Shown: positions 1-6,287, numbered from the stretch's first letter. The stretch is DNA of 6,287 nt from Gemmatimonadota bacterium (GCA_029884275.1 JAOUIC010000110.1:1-6287), one strand, 5' to 3'. Translations and numbers: made by a program. Notes: generated from the sequence alone by a model not told the origin.

Positions 1-582
1 TCCCCCGGCGGGAGATCCGGCCTGATCGGCGCCCATCACATTGTCATCATGGAACTTGCGGCTCTCCATGACCTTGGCAGCAAGCAATGTCGGTGCCAAG
101 GCAACACCTTCGGCCTCGGTGGAGCGGGAAGACACCGCGATCTGGCAAACCACACCCGAGCAAGGTCTTACGTCCGCGTACCCGAGCCTGTGTGCACCCA
201 ACCTGGGCCAGCCAGTCGATTTGGCCCGAGCGAATTGCAGGTGCTGGCTCAAATCCATCGGCCTGTGAAGCAGCCACCGGACAATTGTTGCGTTTGATAC
301 ACATGTAGCGCTTCCGCCACGCCAGACCGGGCTGAGTCGTCGCTCCGTCACGCCATTCGCGGCGAACCGTTGCGCCTTGGCGACGGATTGCCATCGGGGC
401 GACATTGCACGCCTGGGCCATGAACCATGGGTATTGCAGACATCAAGGAGTCGATTCCGGGGGTGGGGTGGCCCTCTTCTTGCGCCTGGCACACGAGGTG
501 GAACATCAAGCCAGCCAGTCACTTGGCTCACCGCTCCCCAGCTGCTGGAATCTGGTTGGCGAGGGGTTTCGGTCTCACCCCG
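1..582 (-). CDS. Possible partial hypothetical ORF running off the left edge
   Basis: One minus-strand frame is free of stops from 582, just after a TAG at 583-585, to the window edge, a run of 194 codons. The first ATG in it is at 405-403, giving at least 135 residues with the C-terminus outside the window. The translation is rich in Arg, Ser, Ala and Gly, has no membrane segment and matches no family I recognise. The third-position GC bias looks weaker than in the operon genes. A short Ser-Thr-Glu-Ala-Glu stretch recalls the RNase H end of Copia-like elements, but nothing else fits. It could be a decayed mobile-element gene, a fortuitous frame in GC-rich DNA, or a frame overlying a structured RNA. 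Confidence 0.2.
47..396 (-). ncRNA. Candidate structured RNA read leftward
   Basis: Several hairpins can be drawn on the minus strand. Pairs are: 94-101 with 72-79 (CCTTGGCA/TGCCAAGG, 8 bp, 14-nt loop); directly next to it 65-71 with 47-53 (7 bp, 11-nt loop); 222-227 with 205-210 (6 bp, 11-nt loop); 315-320 with 305-310 (6 bp, 4-nt loop); and 391-396 with 381-386 (6 bp, 4-nt loop). The last two contain an internal pair that is G-U in minus-strand RNA but A-C in plus-strand RNA, which favours leftward transcription. The boundaries are unknown. The family is not identified; the 5' part of a group II intron or another ncRNA is possible. Hairpins also arise by chance in GC-rich DNA, so confidence is low. 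Confidence 0.25.
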
Positions 583-628
583 CTACTTTCCGCCGTGCCT
601 CGGGACGAGCTGGACCAGGCCGACACAT

Positions 629-2158
629 ATGCAACTGCCGACTGACTCAAGACTGAACCGCTCCGACCTCGCGTTCCTGGCCCTCCTGCTGGCCGGGTTC
701 ACCGCCGTTGCCACCTTCGTCAGCTTCCAGAAAGACATCTGGCTCGACGAGACCTTCACGCTCGGGCGCACCGGAACGTCACTGCAGCACACCCTCGACC
801 TGGCGCGCGATCGTTCGCTCAAGCCACCCCTCTATTTCGTCGCCGTCTACTTCTGGCGTTTCTTCGGCGACAGCATCGAGGTGGTGCGCGGCCTCTCCAC
901 CGTCTCGGTGGCGCTCGCGCTGGTCTACCTGCACCGGGTCTCGCTGGCCCTGGGCATCGGCCGCGGATGGCGCAGCCTCGCGGTGGTCGGCGCTCTCACG
1001 CCGCACCTGCTCTGGGCGGCGGTGGAAGCCCGGACCTACGGACTGACAGTCCTCTGCCTGTCCGCGTGCACCTACTACTTCGTCCGGCTGTGGATCACCG
1101 GCAGCAATACCCCGTGGCGGGACAACATCCTCTTCGTGCTGTTCGGGTACGCCGCTATCCTGACCTTCTACTATGCGGGATTCATCCTCGCGGGTCTGTT
1201 CGTGGCCGGCCTCTTCGGCAAGGACCCCCGACGGCTGGTCTGGTCCGGCGTGGCGCTGGTGCTCTTGCTCGTGCCCTGGCTTCCGCAGATCGCCGACCAT
1301 GTGGGCCAGCAGGGCAACTACATGGCCCCGCTGGATCTCGAGGGCTCCGACCGGGTTGAACAGGTTGGAGCGCTGGGGGCGTGGTTCTTCGCCCTCCCCA
1401 CCGAAATCGTCTTCCGCCATGTTGGCATCCTCAACCGCGCCGGACTGGAGAGCGCTCTCATGCTCCTCGGCCTCGGCCTGCTTGGCCTGCGGGTGGGTGT
1501 GGGTCGGCCGCGGTGGAGCCGCGCCGAGACGATGCTCTGGGTCGCGGCCGCAGTCGGTGTCGGACTGCTGGCGGCCATTCGGGTCATGAACATCCAGATG
1601 ATGGACCTCCGGCACTGGAGCATCGCCGCCCCCTCGCTGATCGTCCTCCCGCCGCTTCTCGCCAGCCACCTGCAGCCGGTGTGGGCGTCCCGCGCCGCCG
1701 CAGCGGGTCTGGTCGCGTTATTCGCCCTCACGGCCGTGAGCTATGCCCGCAACGAAGAAGGCCCGCGGGACGTGCACGGGGCGGCCAAGATTGTGGCGCA
1801 GCGGGAGCGACCGGGTGAGCCGCTCATCTTCTTCACCAATCCCGCCCCGTTCGAGTACTACTACCTTGGCCCGAACCCGATCCGCCGGCTTCCGGTGGAC
1901 CCCACGGCGCAGCCACTGGTCAAACCCGGCGCACCCCTCCCGCCCGCAGACCGGCTGCACCTCCTCGACCTGCTGGCCGCGGGGGACACCGCGGCAGGCT
2001 CGTTCTGGCTGGTCGAGGGCTGGGAGCGGTCGGAGGCGGCGGGGATCGTGGAGGCCACCCTTGAACGGCGCCTCGTGGTGCTCGCTCAGTGGCAGTCCTT
2101 CCGGATCACCGTCACCCACGTGCGGCTGGGTGAGTCCATCGCCGGCGGGGTGCCATGA
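629..2158 (+). CDS. GT39-like GT-C integral membrane glycosyltransferase
   Basis: Predicted 509-residue multi-pass membrane protein that moves a sugar from a polyprenyl-phosphate donor to an acceptor on the outer face of the cytoplasmic membrane. After a first hydrophobic helix (about residues 13-33) comes the W-L-D40-E41 acidic pair typical of the first outer loop in GT39/PMT/ArnT-type enzymes. Next are a K65-P-P-L-Y segment (the family usually has HPPLY), an E133-A-R-T-Y137 motif, and an R328-H-W motif before a hydrophobic run, matching the family's RYxLP region. About nine to eleven membrane segments end near residue 372, followed by a soluble C-terminal domain of about 135 residues. The ATG at 629 is chosen because the first helix follows directly; an AGG at 617-619 is a weak ribosome binding site. 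The same frame is open back to 377 but carries no family-like sequence there. It overlaps the next gene by ATGA. Donor sugar and acceptor cannot be told from sequence. Confidence 0.87.
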   Translation: MQLPTDSRLNRSDLAFLALLLAGFTAVATFVSFQKDIWLDETFTLGRTGTSLQHTLDLARDRSLKPPLYFVAVYFWRFFGDSIEVVRGLSTVSVALALVYLHRVSLALGIGRGWRSLAVVGALTPHLLWAAVEARTYGLTVLCLSACTYYFVRLWITGSNTPWRDNILFVLFGYAAILTFYYAGFILAGLFVAGLFGKDPRRLVWSGVALVLLLVPWLPQIADHVGQQGNYMAPLDLEGSDRVEQVGALGAWFFALPTEIVFRHVGILNRAGLESALMLLGLGLLGLRVGVGRPRWSRAETMLWVAAAVGVGLLAAIRVMNIQMMDLRHWSIAAPSLIVLPPLLASHLQPVWASRAAAAGLVALFALTAVSYARNEEGPRDVHGAAKIVAQRERPGEPLIFFTNPAPFEYYYLGPNPIRRLPVDPTAQPLVKPGAPLPPADRLHLLDLLAAGDTAAGSFWLVEGWERSEAAGIVEATLERRLVVLAQWQSFRITVTHVRLGESIAGGVP

Positions 2159-3105
2159 CCGCCACCCGGATCTCGGTCGTCGTCCCGCTCTACAACGAGG
2201 AGGAGAGCGTCCCGCCCCTGGTGACCGCGGTGCGTGACGCACTTGGCCCCGGCTCCGACTGGGAGCTGGTGCTGGTGGATGACGGCAGCCGCGACCGCAC
2301 CGCCGAGGTGGCCGGTCAGGCAGCGGCATCGGATCCGCGCGTCCGGCTCCTCCGGCTGGCCCGCAACTGCGGCCAGACCCCGGCGATGCAGGCGGGCTTT
2401 GACCACGCCCGGGGCGATGTCGTGGTCAGCATGGACGGAGATCTTCAGAATGACCCGGCGGACATTCCCCGGCTGGTCGGCCGGCTGGAGGAGGGTTACG
2501 ATCTGGTCGCGGGCTACCGGGAACGGCGGCAGGACACGGTGATCACGCGCAAGATTCCCTCGTGGATCGCCAACCGGATCATCCGCCGGCTCACCGGGGT
2601 CCAGATTCGCGACAACGGCTGTTCGCTCAAGGCGTATCGCCGGGAGGTCCTGGCCCGCATGCATCTCTACTCCGACATGCACCGCTTCATCCCGGCCGTC
2701 GCGGCGGCCACCGCCGGCGCCCGGATCACCGAGCTGCCGGTCCGGCACCATGCGCGGCGGTTCGGGCAGAGCAAGTACGGCCTGTCGCGGATCGCCAAGG
2801 TCCTTGCGGACCTCCTGACCATCAAGATGATCCGCTCCTTCCGCGAGCGTCCGCTCCGGCTGTTCGCCATCGGCTCGCTCGGGGCCGCCCTGCTGGGGTT
2901 CGGGTTCACGATGGCGGCACTGGTAGCCGCCGCCTGGTTCCGGCCCGAGAAGGTCTCCGCCGTCGTGTTCCCCGGCGCCGCCCTGCTCTGGTTCGAACTG
3001 GCCGGCTACCTGCTCCTGCTCGGCCTCATCGCGGAGACGGCGGTGATCGAGCACCGCCGCGATGGTGCCGAGCAGGCGCCCCTGGCACGGGGGGACCTGC
3101 AGTGA
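2155..3105 (+). CDS. GT2 polyprenyl-phosphate glycosyltransferase (ArnC/GtrB/DPM1-like)
   Basis: Predicted 316-residue enzyme that transfers a sugar from a nucleotide sugar to polyprenyl phosphate on the cytoplasmic face. The GT-A fold starts at once with R5-I-S-V-V-V-P-L-Y-N-E-E. D42-D43-G-S binds the nucleotide, and D94-G-D96-L-Q98-N-D100-P is the metal-binding and catalytic motif typical of this group. D153-N-G-C-S-L-K-A-Y-R, R177-F-I-P and R202-F-G-Q-S-K-Y follow the ArnC/DPM1 pattern closely. Two C-terminal membrane helices lie at about residues 233-257 and 265-290. All residues expected for activity are present. The start ATG overlaps the upstream TGA (ATGA), implying coupled translation. 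Sugar specificity is unknown, so no gene symbol is given. Confidence 0.9.
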   Translation: MTATRISVVVPLYNEEESVPPLVTAVRDALGPGSDWELVLVDDGSRDRTAEVAGQAAASDPRVRLLRLARNCGQTPAMQAGFDHARGDVVVSMDGDLQNDPADIPRLVGRLEEGYDLVAGYRERRQDTVITRKIPSWIANRIIRRLTGVQIRDNGCSLKAYRREVLARMHLYSDMHRFIPAVAAATAGARITELPVRHHARRFGQSKYGLSRIAKVLADLLTIKMIRSFRERPLRLFAIGSLGAALLGFGFTMAALVAAAWFRPEKVSAVVFPGAALLWFELAGYLLLLGLIAETAVIEHRRDGAEQAPLARGDLQ

Positions 3106-4061
3106 GCGCCCGAGCCCCGGTGTCGGTGGTGGTCCTGGTGGATGAGCGGCCCGAACCGCTCGACGGCATCTATGAAGAGTTCTCCGCCCCGTTCAGGGCA
3201 GCGGGCGTGCCCCACGAATTCCTCTTCCTGATCGAGCCCGCCCGGGAGTCGCTGGCCACCACGCTGGAGCCCCTGGCGGCCGGCGGTGCGCCGGTGCGAC
3301 GCCTCCAGTTGGCGCAGGCGGTGCCGGAGGGCGCCATGGTGCGGCTGGCGGCGGAGCAGGCGCGCTATGACACGCTGCTGCTGATGCCGGCCTACCGCCG
3401 GGTGGAAGCGGCGTCCCTGCCCTTGCTCACCACTCACGTCGCCGAGGGTGCGGACCTGGCGCTGGCCTGCCGCGAGCCGAGGCGCGACCCGGGCCTCAAC
3501 CGGTTTCAGTCGCGGGTCTTCCATGGGATGGTGAACCGGATCAGTCCTCAGCGTTTCGCGGACATCGGGTCCGGTGTCATGGCCATTCGCCGAGGCCTGC
3601 TGGCCGAGCTACCGCTGCATGGCGAGTTCTTCCGCTTCCTGCCGGTGCTCGCGGCGCGGGAAGGATTCACGGTCCACGAGGTCCCGGTGCGACAGCACAC
3701 CGCCGACCAGCACGCCAGGGTGTATCCGGCAGGCACCTATCTGCGGCGGCTGGTGGACCTCCTCGGCCTCTTCTTCCTGGTCCGATTCACCGATCGCCCC
3801 CTGAGATTCTTCGGCGTGCTGGGCAGCGTGCTCGGGGTCGGGGGCGCCGTGGTGCTGCTGCTGCTGCTGTACCAGCGCCTCCACGGCATCGGGATCGCCA
3901 ATCGCCCGCTCCTGCTGCTCGGCCTGCTCCTGCTGGTGCTGGGGATCCAGGCGGTGGCGCTTGGACTGGTGGCCGAGATCATCGTCCACCTCGGCGCGCC
4001 TCGCCGGAAGAGCTACCGGCTGAGGGAACCCGGCCCGCCTCCCCCGCCCCCGGCATCGTGA
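3102..4061 (+). CDS. Degenerate GT2 paralogue, probable pseudoenzyme
   Basis: Intact 319-residue protein colinear with the preceding GT2 (316 residues). Shared landmarks sit at nearly identical positions: V-S-V-V-V at 7-11, D154-I-G-S-G for D153-N-G-C-S, R178-F-L-P for R177-F-I-P, P195-V-R in both, and R232-P-L-R in both. Two C-terminal membrane helices follow (about 233-257 and 266-295). Every catalytic landmark is lost: D42-D43 become I44-E45, D94-x-D96-x-Q98 become P96-x-Y98-x-R100, and the G-x-S-K-Y segment is gone. It is therefore unlikely to bind nucleotide sugar and metal in the usual way; a role as partner or regulator of gene 2, or in lipid binding, is inference. The GTG start at 3102 overlaps the upstream stop (GTGA) and has a purine-rich GGGGGGA-like site about 7 nt upstream. 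The frame is open further upstream (from 2562), but that part is antiphase to gene 2. The C-terminal tail is proline-rich, and a run of five CTG codons lies at 3855-3869. Confidence 0.85.
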   Translation: MSARAPVSVVVLVDERPEPLDGIYEEFSAPFRAAGVPHEFLFLIEPARESLATTLEPLAAGGAPVRRLQLAQAVPEGAMVRLAAEQARYDTLLLMPAYRRVEAASLPLLTTHVAEGADLALACREPRRDPGLNRFQSRVFHGMVNRISPQRFADIGSGVMAIRRGLLAELPLHGEFFRFLPVLAAREGFTVHEVPVRQHTADQHARVYPAGTYLRRLVDLLGLFFLVRFTDRPLRFFGVLGSVLGVGGAVVLLLLLYQRLHGIGIANRPLLLLGLLLLVLGIQAVALGLVAEIIVHLGAPRRKSYRLREPGPPPPPPAS

Positions 4062-5026
4062 AGCCTTGGGTCCGCTTCGGCCTCCGCCTCGCGGTGGGAG
4101 GGGCGTTGATCACGCTCATCCTGCGCCGGGTCAGCTGGGAGGCGCTGGAGGCCGTCGAGCCCGCTCGCCTGGCCTTCGGAGTTGTGGCTGCCCTGCTCCT
4201 CCTGCTCGCGGGTCAGTGCGTGGCCGCCAGGCGCTGGAAGATCCTGCTCGGCCCGGGAAGCCCTCCCTGGTCGTACCTGGCCCGACTCTACCTGATCGGG
4301 ACCTTCTTCTCGCTGTTCCTGCCGACGGTGGTGGGGGGCGATGCGGTTCGCGCCGTGGCAACCGCTCACTCCACCAGCCGGACCGGGAACGCCGTGGCGA
4401 GTGTGTTGCTCGACCGCCTGTTCGGCGTCGCGGCCATGATGGCCTATCTCGTGATCGGGCTGCTGGTCGCCCCGGAGCTCGCCCAGGCCATGCTGGGTCG
4501 CGCGGAATGGCGAATTCCAGGCGGCCTTCCGCTCATCGCGGCGGCTGCCGCTGTGCTGGGAATCGCCGCGATTCTCCTGGTCCGGCGCTCGGCCCGGCTC
4601 AGCGCAGTCGTGAAGGAGGGGTGGACCGCGATAGACGCCTTGCGGCGCTTTCCAGGCCGTGCGGTCCGGGCCCTGGCGCTCGGCTTCGCGGTGCAGGCCT
4701 GCTACATCTGCCTCTGGATCGTCCTGGCAGGCGCGATGAGATTCAACCTCCCCGTGGCGACCTTCCTCCTCGCGGTGCCGCTGGTCACCCTGGGTACGAT
4801 GCTCCCGATCAGCCTGGCCGGACTTGGCCTGCGCGAAGGCGCCTGGCTGCTGCTGCTGAGGAATGCCGCCATCCCCGACGCGCAGATCGTCGCCTACAGC
4901 CTCCTGTACTTCGCCGCCAACCTGATGCTGGGCGCGCTGGGCGGGGTGCTGCTGGCGTTCCGGGGAACGGGACTGGGCGGAGGAACGCCTAGCGAGGCTG
5001 CTCCCTCAGGGGAGTCGTCCGGATGA
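4058..5026 (+). CDS. Flippase-like membrane protein (LPG_synthase_TM/UPF0104 family)
   Basis: Predicted 322-residue multi-pass membrane protein of the family that includes the membrane domain of lysylphosphatidylglycerol synthase MprF, YbhN, and the C-terminal part of archaeal AglD. Typical marks are A56-A-R-R-W-K after the second helix, F83-F-S-L-F-L-P89-T-V-V-G93-G94-D95-A-V-R98, L117-L-D119-R120-L-F-G, and P250-I-S-L-A-G-L-G-L-R-E260-G near the end. About seven or eight membrane helices are followed by a short polar Gly/Ser/Pro-rich tail of about 20 residues. The soluble aminoacyl-transferase domain of MprF is absent, so lysyl-PG synthesis is not its function. In a glycosyltransferase operon it probably aids translocation of lipid or lipid-linked sugar, which is inference. 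The GTG start at 4058 overlaps the previous stop (GTGA); the 25 nt before it are C-rich with no Shine-Dalgarno site, so translation probably depends on coupling. Confidence 0.88.
   Translation: MKPWVRFGLRLAVGGALITLILRRVSWEALEAVEPARLAFGVVAALLLLLAGQCVAARRWKILLGPGSPPWSYLARLYLIGTFFSLFLPTVVGGDAVRAVATAHSTSRTGNAVASVLLDRLFGVAAMMAYLVIGLLVAPELAQAMLGRAEWRIPGGLPLIAAAAAVLGIAAILLVRRSARLSAVVKEGWTAIDALRRFPGRAVRALALGFAVQACYICLWIVLAGAMRFNLPVATFLLAVPLVTLGTMLPISLAGLGLREGAWLLLLRNAAIPDAQIVAYSLLYFAANLMLGALGGVLLAFRGTGLGGGTPSEAAPSGESSG
4989..5026. other. Tail-to-tail coding overlap of two convergent genes
   Basis: The last 38 nt of the plus-strand flippase-like gene (stop TGA 5024-5026) and of the minus-strand GT-C gene (stop TAG at 4989-4991) are shared. 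The plus-strand gene's share is its polar, variable tail, which tolerates such overlap. No hairpin followed by a T-run is visible on either side, so the two transcripts probably read into each other or end by a factor-dependent mechanism. Confidence 0.85.
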
Positions 5027-6287
5027 AGTAGTTGAGGTCGGAGCAGGCGTTCCGCTCCGCCGGGACGGAATCTCCAAGGACCCGGTACATCCGTCCGTAC
5101 GGAGGGAAGTGGCGCAGCGGCTCGAGGCTGGCGCACACCTTCAGGAGTTTGGGCGCGAGCTGCGTGAGCTCGGCATTGAACAGGCGGGTCACGACGACGT
5201 ACTCGATACGCCTGTCCACCAGGTAGGCAAGGAAGTCCGAGTCGGTGAACCGGATCGGCACCTGGGCGTGTTCCACCACCTTGCCGGTGTGGTAGGCGAA
5301 GCTCGCCTCCCGTTCCACCAGGAATCGCGCGTCGGCGGGCAGGCTGTCGCGGGCGAAGGTCACGGCCGCGAAGAAAGTCCGCTGATCACCATCGTAGCAG
5401 TACGCTGAAGCCCATGGATGGCTCCGGTCGCACTTCCGCATCCATTGGGCGGCACCAAGCGTCTGCGGCAGGGCGACCGCAATTACCACCGCGAGCAGCG
5501 CCCCCGCCGACCCCCACCCGAGCCACGGCCGGATCCTCCCCAGGAGTGAGACCGCCCCTATAACCAGCACGAGGAGCACCAGAGGCTGGATCGGGATGAA
5601 GAAGCGCCGCGGCGCGAACGGCCAGAGCGCCAAGAGGCCGTAGTAGAACAGCAGGTAGAGGACCAGCACCGGCAGTCGCCGACGCAGGGCGATGGCCCCG
5701 GCCAGGCCCAGGCCCACGGTCACGATGAGCCATACCAGGTTGTCTATGATCGTGCCATTGAAGCGCGCGAGGGGAAGCATCGCGGGTATGACTCCCACGA
5801 CCTGTTCCCGCATCCGATCGGCGACGACGGCAACGACGCGCCCCAGTCCCGATTCTTCACCGGTCAGGCGCTCGACGTAGTGGCTGGCATCGGCCATATA
5901 GGAGCGGCCCACGACCTCTTCGTGCGTCTCGAGGGTGTAGAAGCCCCAGAGTCCCATCAGCACGGCCGCGACGCCGGCCAGCCAGGCCAGCGGCCGCCAG
6001 CGCCGCTCCATCGCCCAGGCGACCATCACCGCCCCGACCATCGTGACGCCGATGCTGCGGGTGAAGGCAGCTACCAGTGCCGCCCCACCAGCGAGGGCCA
6101 GAAACCTCGGGCTGTCCTTCGACCGCACCATCCCCCAGAGGGTGAGGGAGGTCCAGAACCAATAGGCCGCCTCCGACATCAGCCGGCCGGCGTACGCGAC
6201 ATTGTACTGGTTGAGGGCAGCGGCAGCCAGCACCACGAGTGCGAGTCCCACCGGCAGGAGGCGACGGGCGACGTCGAAGAACAGGAG
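4989..6287 (-). CDS. GT39-like GT-C membrane glycosyltransferase, N-terminus outside window
   Basis: The frame is open to the right edge, so 432 residues are seen and the N-terminal part is missing; this is where the family's acidic D-E motif would lie. The GTG at 6251 is in the middle of a family-like segment (V-A-R-R-L-L-P precedes it) and is probably not the start. Visible family features are N-V-A-Y-A-G-R-L-M-S-E before a helix (like the SR/SE..E segment of GT39 enzymes), F-T-R-S-I-G-V, and A-P-R-R-F-F-I-P near position 5600, equivalent to the RYxLP motif. Several membrane helices are followed by a soluble C-terminal domain of about 140 residues with two cysteines in K-C-D-R...A-Y-C near 5398-5436, possibly a disulfide on the outer face. 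It probably transfers a sugar from a polyprenyl-phosphate donor. The stop (TAG, 4989-4991) lies inside the end of the convergent flippase-like gene, a 38-nt overlap. Confidence 0.83.
   Translation of the reverse strand, partial: LLFFDVARRLLPVGLALVVLAAAALNQYNVAYAGRLMSEAAYWFWTSLTLWGMVRSKDSPRFLALAGGAALVAAFTRSIGVTMVGAVMVAWAMERRWRPLAWLAGVAAVLMGLWGFYTLETHEEVVGRSYMADASHYVERLTGEESGLGRVVAVVADRMREQVVGVIPAMLPLARFNGTIIDNLVWLIVTVGLGLAGAIALRRRLPVLVLYLLFYYGLLALWPFAPRRFFIPIQPLVLLVLVIGAVSLLGRIRPWLGWGSAGALLAVVIAVALPQTLGAAQWMRKCDRSHPWASAYCYDGDQRTFFAAVTFARDSLPADARFLVEREASFAYHTGKVVEHAQVPIRFTDSDFLAYLVDRRIEYVVVTRLFNAELTQLAPKLLKVCASLEPLRHFPPYGRMYRVLGDSVPAERNACSDLNYFIRTTPLREQPR

Larger units (their letters stand above)
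1..628. other. Upstream stretch without a confident gene
   Basis: No plus-strand reading frame here resembles a known protein family. The stretch has about 62% GC by hand count, below the coding region that follows, and its codon-position bias is weak in every frame. It contains several short inverted repeats, an 11-bp direct repeat (GCCAGCCAGTC at 207-217 and 510-520), and one minus-strand frame with no stop from 582 to 1. The plus-strand frame of the first operon gene is also open back to 377, but that extension has no hydrophobic or family-like content and is best read as untranslated leader. The promoter of the operon should lie near the right end of this stretch, but I see no strong -35/-10 pair. 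Confidence 0.6.

Noticed and set aside
207..520. Direct repeat GCCAGCCAGTC at 207-217 and 510-520
   Set aside because: Eleven bases, made of GCCA units common in this composition; no target-site or recombinase context, and the spacing suggests nothing further.
523..551. Possible promoter TTGGCT, 17 nt, TGGAAT for the operon
   Set aside because: Only three of six -35 and four of six -10 positions match the sigma-70 consensus, which is not distinguishable from chance.
377..628. N-terminal extension of the first GT-C gene (84 extra residues in frame)
   Set aside because: The extension lacks hydrophobic helices and family-like motifs and lies in lower-GC DNA; the ATG at 629 places the first membrane helix at the expected distance.
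779..1669. 296-codon minus-strand ORF inside the first gene
   Set aside because: Composition (Glu, Arg, Gly, His, Pro) is typical of an antisense shadow of a high-GC gene, with no domain pattern.
2086..3054. 322-codon minus-strand ORF opposite the GT2 gene
   Set aside because: The plus strand has an unmistakable GT2 protein with ordered motifs; the antisense frame has none.
2562..3101. Long upstream extension of the third gene in the same frame
   Set aside because: It is antiphase to the well-supported GT2 gene; its translation is Arg/Pro/Gly-rich and typical of a shadow frame. The GTG at 3102 begins exactly at the GT2-like fold.
3855..3869. Five CTG codons in a row as a phase-variable repeat
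   Set aside because: Changes in trinucleotide units would not shift the frame, and the run sits in a Leu-rich membrane helix where CTG is the preferred codon.
4956..4969. Palindrome CGTTCCGGGGAACG as a terminator of the operon
   Set aside because: It lies inside the coding sequence, has a very tight loop and is not followed by a T-run.
4066..4992. 308-codon plus-strand ORF in another frame over the flippase-like gene
   Set aside because: Arg/Gly/Pro-rich shadow frame; the real frame has membrane helices and family motifs.

Overview
This is a GC-rich bacterial window holding a compact locus for membrane glycolipid or cell-envelope glycan assembly. Three features point to a high-GC environmental bacterium: long GC-rich ORFs with almost no spacing, GTG starts, and 4-nt start/stop overlaps. 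Nothing fixes the phylum; Gemmatimonadota or a similar soil lineage is only a guess.

Layout. Positions 1-628 contain no convincing plus-strand gene. They are less GC-rich (about 62% by hand count) than the coding part (a sampled line in the second gene is 78%). On the minus strand this stretch holds several short inverted repeats that pair better as minus-strand RNA, plus one reading frame free of stops for 194 codons that runs off the left edge. I treat both as low-confidence candidates.

From 629 to 5026 four plus-strand genes form one tightly packed operon, joined by ATGA, GTGA and GTGA overlaps: (1) a GT39-like multi-pass GT-C glycosyltransferase; (2) an ArnC/GtrB/DPM1-type GT2 enzyme predicted to load a sugar onto polyprenyl phosphate; (3) a colinear GT2 paralogue that has lost all recognisable catalytic residues, so a probable pseudoenzyme; (4) a flippase-like membrane protein of the LPG_synthase_TM/UPF0104 family. 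From the right edge back to 4989 runs a minus-strand gene for a second GT39-like GT-C protein. Its N-terminus lies outside the window, and it converges on gene 4 with a 38-nt tail-to-tail overlap.

How they may work together (inference): gene 2 makes a polyprenyl-phosphate sugar on the cytoplasmic face, perhaps with gene 3 as a partner. Gene 4 may assist lipid or lipid-sugar translocation. The GT-C proteins would then transfer the sugar to an acceptor on the outer face of the membrane. The arrangement resembles the archaeal AglD/AglS logic, in which a lipid-sugar synthase fused to a flippase-like domain works with a GT-C transferase. The most notable item is the intact but catalytically stripped GT2 paralogue directly after its active-looking relative.
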